Assembly: GCA_029219165.1 (NCBI GenBank)
Contig: JAQXSW010000026.1
Coordinates: forward strand, 1 to 50,904
Reading direction: 5' to 3'
DNA from: Oscillospiraceae bacterium
Lineage (GTDB): Bacteria > Bacillota > Clostridia > Oscillospirales > Acutalibacteraceae
DNA length: 50,904 nucleotides
Each line of letters begins with the position of its first letter. The stretch's first letter is position 1. Shown here one piece after another: positions 16,365 to 24,212 of this stretch. Below the pieces are notes generated by a model. It did not search any database. It saw only the letters and a list, made by a program, of their open reading frames with translations, and was not told the origin of the DNA. Position numbers and translations under genes: made by a program.

Positions 16365-16970
16365 TTGCGTACTGTAAACGAAGAAGCCCGCAGGGCAAAG
16401 AAAATCGAGATTATGGAAAAATGCTTCGACTGCTATGCGGAGAACGGGCTTAACTCTGTCGGTGTAAAAGCCATTGCGGACTCCTGCGGCTGTAATGTTG
16501 CAAGCCTGTATCAGTACTTTGACAATCTCGACGACCTAATTGTCCAGTCCACTGAACACTGTATGAGTAAGGTTGAAGATGAGTTTATGGCGAAAGCTCC
16601 CACAGATATAGAGGACTTGTGGCGGTTTATTGACGAGATACCCTACTGGACAGCGGAAAAGCATGGCAAGAAATACCGCCTGATGTATCAGGTCTACACC
16701 CATCCGAAATACAGAGAATACGGCAAAAAATTCTTTGTAGGTGTAGATAAACGATATACGGAATATGCAAAGAGCTTAGAGGGTAAGCTGGGTATTCCAT
16801 ATGAAAAGCTTACACCACTTATATTCATTCTAATCAGAGCCTGCGTACATTACGCACTGTTTGAGGATGAGTTTTACCTCAAATCACAAATGGCTGTGCT
16901 GAAGGAAAGCCTTGAACTCTTTATTATGAAATATAACCCGAAAGCAAAGTCGGGTATTGTTACAGAATAA
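16365..16970 (+). CDS. TetR/AcrR-family transcriptional regulator
   Basis: A 202-residue regulator. Residues about 8-55 form the helix-turn-helix domain (KIEIMEKCFDCYAENGLNSV, then IADSCGCNVASLYQYFDNLD), and the rest is the helical ligand-binding domain. The start is a TTG seven bases behind AAAAGGAG; the ATG 13 codons upstream has no ribosome-binding site and overlaps the palindromic operator candidate. By eye its codons are richer in G and C than those of lysS and the genes beyond, which suggests acquisition together with the LRR gene 35 bp downstream. Ligand and targets are unknown. Confidence 0.85.
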   Translation: MRTVNEEARRAKKIEIMEKCFDCYAENGLNSVGVKAIADSCGCNVASLYQYFDNLDDLIVQSTEHCMSKVEDEFMAKAPTDIEDLWRFIDEIPYWTAEKHGKKYRLMYQVYTHPKYREYGKKFFVGVDKRYTEYAKSLEGKLGIPYEKLTPLIFILIRACVHYALFEDEFYLKSQMAVLKESLELFIMKYNPKAKSGIVTE

Positions 16971-17005
16971 GTCAAATTCAAAAATATCTCTTAGGAGGAA
17001 AAATT

Positions 17006-18730
17006 ATGAAAAAACGGATTTTCAGTATTCTGCTTACCCTTTGTATGGTACTTTTGCTTTTACCGACAACGGTATTTGCAGCAAGCAGTGGTTCATGTGG
17101 AGCAAATCTCACATGGAGTCTTGATGACAATGGCACTTTAACTATTACAGGTACAGGTGCTATGGAAGATTGGAGTAGTGATGTAGATGTACCATGGCAT
17201 GCTAATTGTTCATCAATTAAAACTATCGTGATTGACCCTGGTGTTACATCGATTGGAGATTTGGCTTTTATAAGTTGCATAAACCTTACAAGTGTAACGA
17301 TTCCAAACAGCGTCACATCGATTGGAATAAGTGCTTTTCATGGTTGCACAAGCCTTACAGGTATAACGATTCCAAGCAGCGTTACATTGATTAGAGGTGG
17401 TGCTTTTCATGGTTGCACAAACCTTACAAGTGTAACGATCCCAAGCAGTGTTACATCGATTGGAGATCATTCATTTCAAAATTGCACAGGTCTTACAAGC
17501 GTAAAAATTCTTGAAAATCTTGAAGATAACGCAAGCACGTCGATTGGAACGGAAGCTTTTTCCGGTTGCACAAGCCTTACAAGTATAACGATCCCAAGCA
17601 GCGTTACATCGATTGGACATTATGCATTTCAATATTGCTCAGGTCTTACAAGTGTAAATATCAAATATGGTGTCACATCGATTGGAAATTCTGCTTTTTA
17701 TAATTGTACAAATCTTGAAAGCATAACTATCCCTGATAGTGTTGAATCGATTGATAATCAAGCTTTTTATTATTGTACAAATCTTAAAAGCATAACTATC
17801 CCTGCTAATGTTACATCGATTGGAGCTAGTGCTTTTGGATATTGCTCAAGCCTTGAAAGCATATTCCTGCCTGATAAGGATAACCTGGCCATAGCCGGAA
17901 ATGCAATTCCCGGTACTTCATCACAGATAAAATACATCCTTGATACCGAAAAGGGCGAGGTTACGATTACCCAAATAACATTAGGAACAGACAAGACCGG
18001 CGTTGCTATACCAGCCACGATTTGCGGTAATGACGTTGTTGCCATCTCTGATTCAAATTTATTAACTAATATTTCCTCGCATACCTGTGCGGGTGGAACA
18101 GCCACCTGCCAAACCAAAGCAACTTGTGGAATATGTAAACAAGAATACGGAGAGATAGACAGCTCAAATCATAATTACGAGAAAACTCCTGCTAAGGCTG
18201 CAACTGTTACTGAAACAGGAAACATAGAGTATTGGCAGTGTAAGGACTGCAAGAAGTACTTTGCCGATGAAAACGGCACAAAAGAAATTAAGCTTGCTGA
18301 TACAGTAATCCAAAAGTTGCCGTCTGAAATCATTGAGGGCAAAGGACAGAGTATAACTGCAGGGGATAAGAAAGACATAACCTTACGTTCCAATGCGGCA
18401 TTCAGCGATTTTATCCGAGTTGAGCTTGACGGTAAAATCCTTGATGAAAAGAATTATACCGTTAAGGAAGGCAGTACAATTGTAACATTGAAAGCTGACT
18501 ATGTAGCTACTCTTTCAGCCGGAAAGCATACCATTGGTATTGTATCGGAAAGCGGCACAGCTACCACAACATTTACTGTTAATGAGAAAGCAGTAGTAGA
18601 TAACGGTACAACATCTCCACAGACCGAAGATAACAGTATGATATGGCTTTGGGTTGCTCTACTGTTCGTTAGCGGCTTCGGGGTTATGATTACTACCGTT
18701 TATAACAAGGAAAAAAAGTTCATATTTTAG
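17006..18730 (+). CDS. BspA-type leucine-rich repeat surface protein
   Basis: A 574-residue secreted protein. A signal peptide ends near residue 26 (PTTVFA-A). Residues about 60-300 are nine BspA/LRR_5 units of 23 residues with the pattern SVTSIGxxAFxxCTxLTSVT. A cysteine-rich module follows (about 350-430, with CAGGTATC, CGIC and CKDCKKYF). The end has SPQTEDNS, a membrane helix (MIWLWVALLFVSGFGVMI) and a short basic tail, which resembles a sortase signal of the (L/S)PQTGD type with Gly replaced by Glu. It would be displayed on the cell surface, possibly for host or matrix binding. It follows the TetR gene and may be its target. Confidence 0.85.
   Translation: MKKRIFSILLTLCMVLLLLPTTVFAASSGSCGANLTWSLDDNGTLTITGTGAMEDWSSDVDVPWHANCSSIKTIVIDPGVTSIGDLAFISCINLTSVTIPNSVTSIGISAFHGCTSLTGITIPSSVTLIRGGAFHGCTNLTSVTIPSSVTSIGDHSFQNCTGLTSVKILENLEDNASTSIGTEAFSGCTSLTSITIPSSVTSIGHYAFQYCSGLTSVNIKYGVTSIGNSAFYNCTNLESITIPDSVESIDNQAFYYCTNLKSITIPANVTSIGASAFGYCSSLESIFLPDKDNLAIAGNAIPGTSSQIKYILDTEKGEVTITQITLGTDKTGVAIPATICGNDVVAISDSNLLTNISSHTCAGGTATCQTKATCGICKQEYGEIDSSNHNYEKTPAKAATVTETGNIEYWQCKDCKKYFADENGTKEIKLADTVIQKLPSEIIEGKGQSITAGDKKDITLRSNAAFSDFIRVELDGKILDEKNYTVKEGSTIVTLKADYVATLSAGKHTIGIVSESGTATTTFTVNEKAVVDNGTTSPQTEDNSMIWLWVALLFVSGFGVMITTVYNKEKKFIF
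17246..17880 (+). repeat. tandem 69-bp DNA repeat inside the LRR gene
   Basis: The core ACATCGATTGGA or a close variant recurs at 17246, 17315, 17384, 17453, 17537, 17606, 17675, 17744 and 17813. The period is 69 bp except for one 84-bp step after the fourth unit. Each unit encodes one 23-residue LRR, and high DNA identity suggests recent duplication or recombination. Confidence 0.85.
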
Positions 18731-18822
18731 AAAAATATTTATTGCGTATTTAATCTTTTTACTATAGACTGAATGTAAAAATGTAGTTAAATAATTATGC
18801 TTTAAAAAGGAATATTAATAAT

Positions 18823-19362
18823 ATGAGCAACAAAAGAAAAATATATATTTTGCTGACACGGTTTTATGGCAATTCCTCTATAGCATTTGGAATTCTGACA
18901 AATTCATATTATAATCATGCTTCTATTGGCTTGGATGAAGATTTGAATACTTTTTACAGTTTTGTAAAAAAAGGTTTTTTGGTTGAAAAAATAACAAGAT
19001 ATATTCGTCCTGATCGTGAGCCTTATCCTTGTATGCTTTACGAAATGGAAGTTTCTCAAAAAACTTATGATGAAATAAAGGAAACTATACAAGGCTTTGT
19101 GTCAAAGAAGCACTTGTATCGTTATGCAAAAATTGGTGTGGTTTTGGGATTGTTTCGCATTCCTATTATTCAAAAACACCGCTATTTCTGTTCTCATTTT
19201 GTAGCAGAAGTTTTGGGTAGCACAAATACTGTATCTTTAACAAAGAGTAGCGCTTTATACTATCCTCGTGATTTAATCAAATTGCCAAACAAGAAAATGA
19301 TTTTTCAAGGAAATTTACAATCTTTTCTAGATAAGTTTGTATTGCAACCATCTTCAATGTAA
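18823..19362 (+). CDS. permuted papain-like (NlpC/P60-superfamily) hydrolase, YiiX-like
   Basis: A 179-residue protein with the motif order of permuted papain-fold enzymes: His first (NHASIG, H32) and Cys later (HRYFCSHFVAEVL, C123). Such proteins, including YiiX/YebB relatives, cleave or transfer amide or ester bonds; the substrate here is unknown. There is no signal peptide or membrane segment, so it is probably cytoplasmic. A weak AAAAGG site lies ahead of the ATG. It is AT-rich, unlike the preceding LRR gene, and stands alone before a terminator. Confidence 0.65.
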   Translation: MSNKRKIYILLTRFYGNSSIAFGILTNSYYNHASIGLDEDLNTFYSFVKKGFLVEKITRYIRPDREPYPCMLYEMEVSQKTYDEIKETIQGFVSKKHLYRYAKIGVVLGLFRIPIIQKHRYFCSHFVAEVLGSTNTVSLTKSSALYYPRDLIKLPNKKMIFQGNLQSFLDKFVLQPSSM

Positions 19363-19380
19363 AAAGCATAATTAACGCAC

Positions 19381-19420
19381 AAATGGGCAGTCCCCTCTTG
19401 GGATTGCCCATTTATTGTTT
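19381..19420 (+). terminator. terminator of the papain-like hydrolase gene
   Basis: The stem AAATGGGCA-TCCC / GGGA-TGCCCATTT is followed by ATTGTTTTATTT. The next 100 bases to the following terminator hold no gene I can support; a 19-codon frame at 19432-19491 on the minus strand lacks a ribosome-binding site. Confidence 0.75.
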
Positions 19421-19527
19421 TATTTACAAATTTATTGTTCCCTGATTTCTCCTGCCCACTTAAATGCATATTTTGCCACAATTACCGCCATTCAAGAAGG
19501 CCACTTAATTAGAACCAAATAATAAAC

Positions 19528-19552
19528 TCCCTTATGGATTTTCCATAAGGGA
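19528..19552 (-). terminator. terminator of the rubrerythrin fusion gene
   Basis: An 11-bp stem TCCCTTATGGA / TCCATAAGGGA has a 3-base loop. On the minus strand it lies about 30 bases after the stop and is followed by GTTTATTATTT. Confidence 0.7.
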
Positions 19553-19580
19553 ATTTTATTTTCTTATTTTCTTTTTATTC

Positions 19581-20762
19581 TTAATAGTTTTCTGCGTTAA
19601 CTTCAAAGTAGCTCTGAGGATGTGCACATACAGGACATACCTGTGGAGCTTTTGTTCCAACTACTATGTGACCGCAGTTGCGGCATTCCCAAACTTTTAC
19701 TTCACTCTTTTCAAATACCTGTGCAGTTTCAATATTATTAAGAAGAGCACGGTATCTTTCTTCGTGATGCTTTTCAATTGCAGCTACCATTCTGAATTTA
19801 GCAGCAAGCTCAGGGAAACCTTCTTCTTCAGCTGTCTTTGCAAATCCGTCGTACATATCTGTCCACTCATAGTTTTCACCGTCAGCAGCTGATGCAAGGT
19901 TTGCTTTTGTGTCTCCAAGTTCTCCTAACTCTTTGAACCACATTTTTGCGTGTTCTTTTTCATTATCAGCTGTCTTAAGGAACAAAGCAGCCATCTGCTC
20001 GTAACCTTCTTTTTTTGCAACAGAAGCGAAATATGTGTATTTGTTTCTAGCTTGAGATTCGCCAGAAAATGCCTCTATCAAATTTTTCTCTGTCTGTGTT
20101 CCTGCATACTTGTTTGTTGACATGTTGTTGACCTCCGTCTTCTTTTCTACTTTTTCAAAATCAGATGCCGGATGTTTACAAAGAGGACAAATGAAATCCT
20201 CCGGTAACTCCTCACCTACATATTCATAACCACAAATAGTACAACGCCAAATGGTCTGTCCATCTTCCGCTGTTCCTACAGCTTGTGGCTTAGGTTTAAT
20301 GTTATTTGAATAATATTCATATGTTACAGATGGTACTGAGCTTAATACTTCCATATCTGTAATTTCACCAATAAACATTGTATGAGAACCCAAGTCCTCT
20401 GTTTTACTGACCTTTACAGAAATGTAAGCATTTGTTCCTTCTGTAATATAATATATGCCGTTTTCACCACGCCTGCAATTTGAAAAATCCTTAAACTTAT
20501 CAACATCTTTACCCGATTGAAATCCAAAATGTTTAAATAGATCAAATTTAGCATTTTGACTTAAAACCGAAATTGTAAATTCGCCGGTACGTTTAATAAT
20601 GTCATGTGTGTAATTTGACTTATTTACACAAACACTCAACTGATTTGGTGTTGAAGCGGCTTGAATGGCAGTGTTAATAATACAGCCATTATCCTTGCCA
20701 TTTTCCTTTGCGGTTAGAACAAACAAACCATATGTCAGTTTATGCATAGCCTTTGTGTCCAT
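19581..20762 (-). CDS. flavin reductase-rubredoxin-rubrerythrin fusion
   Basis: A 393-residue fusion. Residues 1-160 are a flavin-reductase-like FMN domain ([14 protein letters not shown]). Residues about 172-210 are a rubredoxin ([12 protein letters not shown] and CPLC). Together they equal a high-molecular-weight rubredoxin (Hrb), which accepts electrons from NAD(P)H in Moorella. Residues 214-393 are a complete rubrerythrin, with a di-iron four-helix bundle ([29 protein letters not shown]) and a C-terminal rubredoxin-like site (CRNCGH, CPVC). The protein would reduce peroxide with electrons delivered within one chain. The start is the ATG behind GGAGG. An internal ribosome-binding site could also yield free rubrerythrin. 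Confidence 0.9.
   Translation of the reverse strand: MDTKAMHKLTYGLFVLTAKENGKDNGCIINTAIQAASTPNQLSVCVNKSNYTHDIIKRTGEFTISVLSQNAKFDLFKHFGFQSGKDVDKFKDFSNCRRGENGIYYITEGTNAYISVKVSKTEDLGSHTMFIGEITDMEVLSSVPSVTYEYYSNNIKPKPQAVGTAEDGQTIWRCTICGYEYVGEELPEDFICPLCKHPASDFEKVEKKTEVNNMSTNKYAGTQTEKNLIEAFSGESQARNKYTYFASVAKKEGYEQMAALFLKTADNEKEHAKMWFKELGELGDTKANLASAADGENYEWTDMYDGFAKTAEEEGFPELAAKFRMVAAIEKHHEERYRALLNNIETAQVFEKSEVKVWECRNCGHIVVGTKAPQVCPVCAHPQSYFEVNAENY
20121..20136 (-). promoter_or_regulatory. internal ribosome-binding site and start for free rubrerythrin
   Basis: Inside the fusion gene, GGAGG (20132-20136) lies eight bases before an in-frame ATG at 20123. That ATG opens exactly at the usual rubrerythrin N-terminus ([15 protein letters not shown]) and would give a 180-residue protein, a normal rubrerythrin length. 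Confidence 0.65.
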
Positions 20763-20837
20763 GTGCAAGCTCCTCCCTTGTTAAACTATATTTATAGATT
20801 ATTACCGTCCATAATTTTTTTCAAGTATTTTTATGTT

Positions 20838-20875
20838 AAAAAATTCCCCCACGGTAAAAACCATAGGGGATTTTC
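20838..20875 (-). terminator. terminator of the YbjQ gene
   Basis: An imperfect hairpin (AAATTCCCC ... GGGGATTTT with an inner GGT/ACC pair) lies just after the YbjQ stop on the minus strand and is followed by T-rich sequence. Confidence 0.5.
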
Positions 20876-20879
20876 TTAT

Positions 20880-21194
20880 TTACTCTATAAATTTAACAGC
20901 TGTTCCATAAGCAATTACTTCAGCTGCTCCTTGCATAATTGCAGATGATGAATAACGTATATTTACAATAGCATCTGCCTCAAGCGTTTCTGCTTCTTCC
21001 ACCATTCTTTTTGTGGCAAGAGCTCTGGCTTCATTCATCATTTCGTTATAAGCATTAAGTTCTCCTCCTACCAGAGTCTTAAAGCTTTGTGTTATATCCT
21101 TTCCTATATTCTTTGATTGAATTGTGCTTCCTTTTACAAGACCAAGCATTTCTAAATTCTTTCCACTGATATAATCAGTATTTACTAAGATCAT
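20880..21194 (-). CDS. YbjQ/UPF0145 family protein
   Basis: About 104 residues of the YbjQ family (heavy-metal-binding-domain fold, forming pentamers in solved structures). The family signature is clear: ARALATKRMVEEAETLEADA, then NIRY and GTAVKF. The role is not established. I place the start at the ATG 11 bases behind AGGAG; an in-frame GTG three codons earlier sits only two bases after that site. It overlaps the end of the small membrane protein gene by about 20 bp, so both are in one operon. Confidence 0.85.
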   Translation of the reverse strand: MILVNTDYISGKNLEMLGLVKGSTIQSKNIGKDITQSFKTLVGGELNAYNEMMNEARALATKRMVEEAETLEADAIVNIRYSSSAIMQGAAEVIAYGTAVKFIE

Positions 21195-21399
21195 CTTCTT
21201 CACCGCTCCTTATTTCCTTTATTCTTTCAATACATATATAAATCATTACTGCAGAAATAACCACAGGAATAATTCCCAATATAATACGCAAAATGCCTTC
21301 AAGTAAAGAAATAATGACTGCAAAATAAACCACATAATAAAGGATGACCAAAACTGTAATGACAATAGGCGCAACCATCTTTTTTCCGTGTTCTGACAT
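21175..21399 (-). CDS. small two-helix membrane protein
   Basis: A 74-residue protein with two hydrophobic helices (about residues 9-32 and 36-56) and an acidic C-terminus (SGEEDDLSKY). GAGGG is well placed before the ATG. It overlaps the YbjQ gene, a pairing that suggests a membrane partner for YbjQ. No family is recognised. Confidence 0.65.
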   Translation of the reverse strand: MSEHGKKMVAPIVITVLVILYYVVYFAVIISLLEGILRIILGIIPVVISAVMIYICIERIKEIRSGEEDDLSKY

Positions 21400-21457
21400 A
21401 ATAACCCTCTTTTCTTTTAATGTAGTTTACAAGCCTACTTTAGCACTAATTAAAAAT

Positions 21458-22342
21458 TTATTCAATCTCTTTTGGATTAACATGAACCATGATATGTTTA
21501 ACCTTTGGAAACTCTTGCTCAATTTCATCATGAACTGTCTCAGCAATACCATGTGCCTCATTTAAAGTTATTGAACCATCTGCAAGAATTTCTAAGTCAA
21601 CATAAATTTTATTTCCGAAAATGCGAGTCTGAAGCAGATCTATTCCAAGAACATTTTCATTTTTAAGTACACATTCACGAAGTTCTTCTTCCGTTTCTTC
21701 ATCACACGAGTGATCAACCATTTTATTCATGGCATCCTTAAAGATATCAAAAGCTGCTTTTGCAATAAAGAAGAAAATAACAAGACTGGCAACTGAATCC
21801 ATAACAGGAAATCCAATTCTTGCACCGGCAATACCTATTAACGCACCAATTGATGAAAATGCATCAGAACGATGATGCCATGCATCAGCCATTAATGCAC
21901 TTGAATCTATTTTCTTTGCATAAAATCTTGTATACCAATACATGCCTTCCTTACTTACAATTGAAACAATTGCAGCAACAAGAGCAAGAATTCCCGGAAC
22001 TTGTAAATTTGCATAATCACCACTTAGGATGTTCTTTATTGCACTTGAGCCAATACCAATACCTGTAATAAAAAGAACTACAGCAAGAAGGATTGCAGCA
22101 ACGCATTCCATTCTTTCGTGTCCATAAGGATGATCTTTATCAGGCTCCTTTGATGAAATTTTAATGCCAATAATAACCACGAATGTGCTAAAGACGTCTG
22201 ATGCAGAATGGACTGCATCACTTATCATAGCGCTTGAATTTGCAACTATTCCGGCAACAAGTTTTAATACGGACAACACAAGATTTCCGATTATTGTAAT
22301 AACAGACACCTTATTTGCAGTTTTTTGAAAATCATTGTTCAT
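21458..22342 (-). CDS. czcD: cation diffusion facilitator, probable cobalt/nickel (CzcD-like) exporter
   Basis: A 294-residue CDF transporter that exchanges divalent metal for protons across the membrane. There are six membrane helices in residues 1-205, and the metal site motifs H-x3-D occur in helices 2 and 5 (SDAVHSASD and ADAWHHRSD). The C-terminal cytoplasmic domain (about 210-290) has HxH near the end (VKHIMVHVN), where regulatory metal binds in the family. A NiCo-type riboswitch in the 5' leader points to Co2+/Ni2+ as the inducing and exported metals. Confidence 0.85.
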   Translation of the reverse strand: MNNDFQKTANKVSVITIIGNLVLSVLKLVAGIVANSSAMISDAVHSASDVFSTFVVIIGIKISSKEPDKDHPYGHERMECVAAILLAVVLFITGIGIGSSAIKNILSGDYANLQVPGILALVAAIVSIVSKEGMYWYTRFYAKKIDSSALMADAWHHRSDAFSSIGALIGIAGARIGFPVMDSVASLVIFFFIAKAAFDIFKDAMNKMVDHSCDEETEEELRECVLKNENVLGIDLLQTRIFGNKIYVDLEILADGSITLNEAHGIAETVHDEIEQEFPKVKHIMVHVNPKEIE

Positions 22343-22440
22343 AAAAAAATACCTCCACTATTTTAGATAGCTCTGCGGCACTAAATTCGTGGGGGTATAT
22401 ATTTTTAGATATGATAATACCCACGAAATCAGTAATATTT

Positions 22441-22530
22441 CCAGTTACTGTCCCGTGGGTTTGAAACGCCACTGTCACATCTGTGACCCGACTCCATGAC
22501 TTATGTCACGGTCTGCTCAGTTTGTACTGT
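22441..22530 (-). ncRNA. NiCo (czcD) riboswitch
   Basis: The minus-strand leader of the CDF gene shows the conserved parts of this Co2+/Ni2+ riboswitch in order: ACTGAGCAG (22513-22521), a hairpin CCGTGAC / GTCATGG, GAGTCGGG, hairpins GTCACA/TGTGAC and GTGG/CCAC, then GGGACAG (22448-22454) closing the basal helix with two CAGT/ACTG segments. Metal binding in the four-way junction normally permits expression of the exporter. Downstream, CAGTAA/TTACTG and TTCGTGGG/CCCACGAA can form competing hairpins. Confidence 0.85.
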
Positions 22531-22562
22531 AGATTTATATGCAGTGCAAAGAGTGTATACAA

Positions 22563-22592
22563 ATGGTATCATAAACATAATATGTTTGTCAA
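22563..22592 (-). promoter_or_regulatory. promoter of the riboswitch-controlled CDF gene
   Basis: On the minus strand TTGACA and TACCAT are separated by 18 bases, placing the transcript start about 25 bases before the riboswitch. Confidence 0.65.
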
Positions 22593-22602
22593 ATTTAAAA
22601 GG

Positions 22603-22932
22603 TTAAAATACTACAACTAAAAGCATTTTAAAGTTTTCTTTACCTTCTACCGCATGTGGGTGCTTTGCCGGCATAACAATTGATTCACCGGTATGAAGTT
22701 CATATTCCACTCCATCAATTGTAATTTTCCCCACACCGTCAAGACATGTTACAAAGGCATCTCCACCGGATTCATGTGTGCTGATTTCCTCACCCTTCCA
22801 AAATGAAAAAAGAGTAACAGAAACTGCAGAATTTTGTGCAAGTGTCTTACTTACAACTTGACCGTTATGATATGAAATTTCGTTTGCAAGCTCAACGACT
22901 TTAGATTTTTCTATATTTTTAATAATATCCAC
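22603..22932 (-). CDS. cupin-domain protein
   Basis: A 109-residue single cupin barrel. The first motif is HESGGDAFVTCLDGVGKI (G-x5-H-x-type strand) and the second is PAKHPHAVEG, which carries the His residues for a metal. Small cupins of this kind are of broad, often unknown function; some bind metals or small molecules. The GTG start is seven bases behind GGAGG. The stop is followed within 15 bases by the promoter of the CDF gene, so the two are transcribed separately or by read-through. Confidence 0.85.
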   Translation of the reverse strand: MDIIKNIEKSKVVELANEISYHNGQVVSKTLAQNSAVSVTLFSFWKGEEISTHESGGDAFVTCLDGVGKITIDGVEYELHTGESIVMPAKHPHAVEGKENFKMLLVVVF

Positions 22933-23017
22933 TTAAATTCCTCCAACCTAAAAGTATTTATTATTATACCACAAAATAATATACTGTGATATAATTTTAA
23001 AAAAAGGTGGTGACATA

Positions 23018-23479
23018 ATGAGCAGATGTATATATTGCAAAAACTCTATCAAAACAATTGGATATAGGGCAGAAAATGCCGGTGGATATATCTGTGGCGA
23101 CTGTTACAATCTTTGCTCATATGAAATTCAAAAAGACATAAATAATGTCACCTATGAAGAAGTTCGCAAATCCATTGAAGAAGCACAAATTGAAATCGGA
23201 AGAAAGAACAGAATAGAATTTCAAAACCAACCGAATGAAGCTAAAAAAAGAGTTAGAAAAAATACACGACTTGCTCTAATTGTATCCTTAATTTTTATAA
23301 TAATAGTATTTTTCTTCGTAAAGACTTCCGAAATACGGCAAAGCGATAAAATGAAAGCCGGAGCAACAAATTCAACTTCATATTCACAAATAGACAATAA
23401 AAAAACCGAGGTTTCAATTGAAACCTCGGCATTTTTTATTTTAGGATTAAAAAGCAATTATTGCTCTTCAACTGCATAA
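23018..23479 (+). CDS. zinc-ribbon membrane protein of unknown function
   Basis: A 153-residue protein. The N-terminus has a zinc-ribbon (C4-x2-C7 and C26-x2-C29, CIYC and CGDC) similar to DUF4428-type proteins, then a charged helix, then one membrane helix at about residues 87-104. The start is behind AAAAGGTGGTG. The reading frame runs through a perfect terminator palindrome and ends inside the rpmA gene on the other strand, so the last ~28 residues look accidental; a stop lost by mutation or frameshift near 23390 would explain this. Confidence 0.65.
   Translation: MSRCIYCKNSIKTIGYRAENAGGYICGDCYNLCSYEIQKDINNVTYEEVRKSIEEAQIEIGRKNRIEFQNQPNEAKKRVRKNTRLALIVSLIFIIIVFFFVKTSEIRQSDKMKAGATNSTSYSQIDNKKTEVSIETSAFFILGLKSNYCSSTA
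23405..23441. terminator. bidirectional terminator between the zinc-ribbon gene and rpmA
   Basis: The 24-base perfect palindrome at 23405-23428 (CCGAGGTTTCAA / TTGAAACCTCGG) is followed by CATTTTTTATTTT on the plus strand and by seven T on the minus strand. It ends rplU-rpmA and lies inside the 3' end of the plus-strand reading frame. Confidence 0.9.
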
Positions 23480-23721
23480 ACAGAAACTTTCTTTCTGTCC
23501 TTGCCAAGACGCTCAAACTTAACTCTACCGTCAATCTTTGCGAAGAGTGTGTCGTCAGAGCCACGGCCTACATTGTTGCCCGGATGAATATGTGTTCCGC
23601 GCTGCTTTACAAGGATGTTGCCTGCAAGAACGTACTGTCCGTCTGCACGCTTAACACCAAGTCTTTTAGATTCTGAGTCACGACCATTACGGGTTGAACC
23701 CATACCTTTCTTATGTGCCAT
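23458..23721 (-). CDS. rpmA: 50S ribosomal protein bL27
   Basis: An 87-residue bL27 whose N-terminus reaches the peptidyl-transferase centre. It starts [16 protein letters not shown]. This lacks the nine-residue N-terminal extension that Prp protease removes in many Firmicutes. The usual prp gene between rplU and rpmA is also absent, since only 23 bp separate them. The rest ([20 protein letters not shown]) is standard. Confidence 0.97.
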   Translation of the reverse strand: MAHKKGMGSTRNGRDSESKRLGVKRADGQYVLAGNILVKQRGTHIHPGNNVGRGSDDTLFAKIDGRVKFERLGKDRKKVSVYAVEEQ

Positions 23722-23744
23722 ACTGTATTACACCTCTTCTTTCC

Positions 23745-24056
23745 TTATGCCTTAATTGTGCCAATTTCAATCTTTGTATATGGCTGTCTATGTCCCATCT
23801 TACGCTTCTCATTCTTCTTAGCTTTGTAAGTGAAGACAGTGATCTTCTTACCTTTACCGTTCTTAAGAGCCTTGCCGGCAACCTTAGCGCCCTTAATATA
23901 TGGGTCACCAACTTTAATGCCGTCATCTGAACCTACAACAAGAACCTTGTCAAAATTAACTTTTGCATTCTCTTCTACGTTGAGCTTTTCAACATAGATT
24001 ACGTCACCGGATTCAACCTTGTACTGTTTTCCGCCGGTTTCAATTACTGCGTACAT
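23745..24056 (-). CDS. rplU: 50S ribosomal protein bL21
   Basis: A 103-residue bL21 starting [18 protein letters not shown], the universal N-terminus, behind AAAGGTGG. The C-terminus [16 protein letters not shown] is typical. An in-frame upstream ATG lies inside the leader RNA and is not used. It forms an operon with rpmA and is preceded by an L21 leader and a sigma-A promoter. Confidence 0.97.
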   Translation of the reverse strand: MYAVIETGGKQYKVESGDVIYVEKLNVEENAKVNFDKVLVVGSDDGIKVGDPYIKGAKVAGKALKNGKGKKITVFTYKAKKNEKRKMGHRQPYTKIEIGTIKA

Positions 24057-24061
24057 GTTTT

Positions 24062-24146
24062 TTCCACCTTTATTAAGACTCGCTACGACGGGTGAAAAAC
24101 TTTTCTTACAGGGCACACCTGCCCTACCCGGAATATGCGGCTTGAG
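24062..24146 (-). ncRNA. L21 leader (ribosomal protein leader of rplU-rpmA)
   Basis: The minus-strand leader reads CAAGCCGCATATTCCGGGTA, then GGGCAGG/CCTG-type hairpins, then AAAAGTTTTTCACCCGTCGT and GCGAGTC. This is the conserved Firmicutes L21 leader, thought to bind L21 for autoregulation. Confidence 0.8.
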
Positions 24147-24147
24147 T

Positions 24148-24177
24148 ATTGTAGCACAAAGATACAATACAAGTCAA
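24148..24177 (-). promoter_or_regulatory. sigma-A promoter of rplU-rpmA
   Basis: On the minus strand TTGACT and TACAAT are spaced by 18 bases, directly ahead of the L21 leader. Confidence 0.75.
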
Positions 24178-24212
24178 TAAAAATATTTTAATTATTATAT
24201 ATTACTTACCCA

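Noticed and set aside
17213-18117. Open frames on the minus strand within the LRR gene
   Set aside because: They mirror the tandem repeats, lack ribosome-binding sites and make no sensible protein.
19414-19520. Short 19-codon frame on the minus strand (19432-19491)
   Set aside because: No ribosome-binding site, no promoter and too short to judge coding; treated as intergenic.
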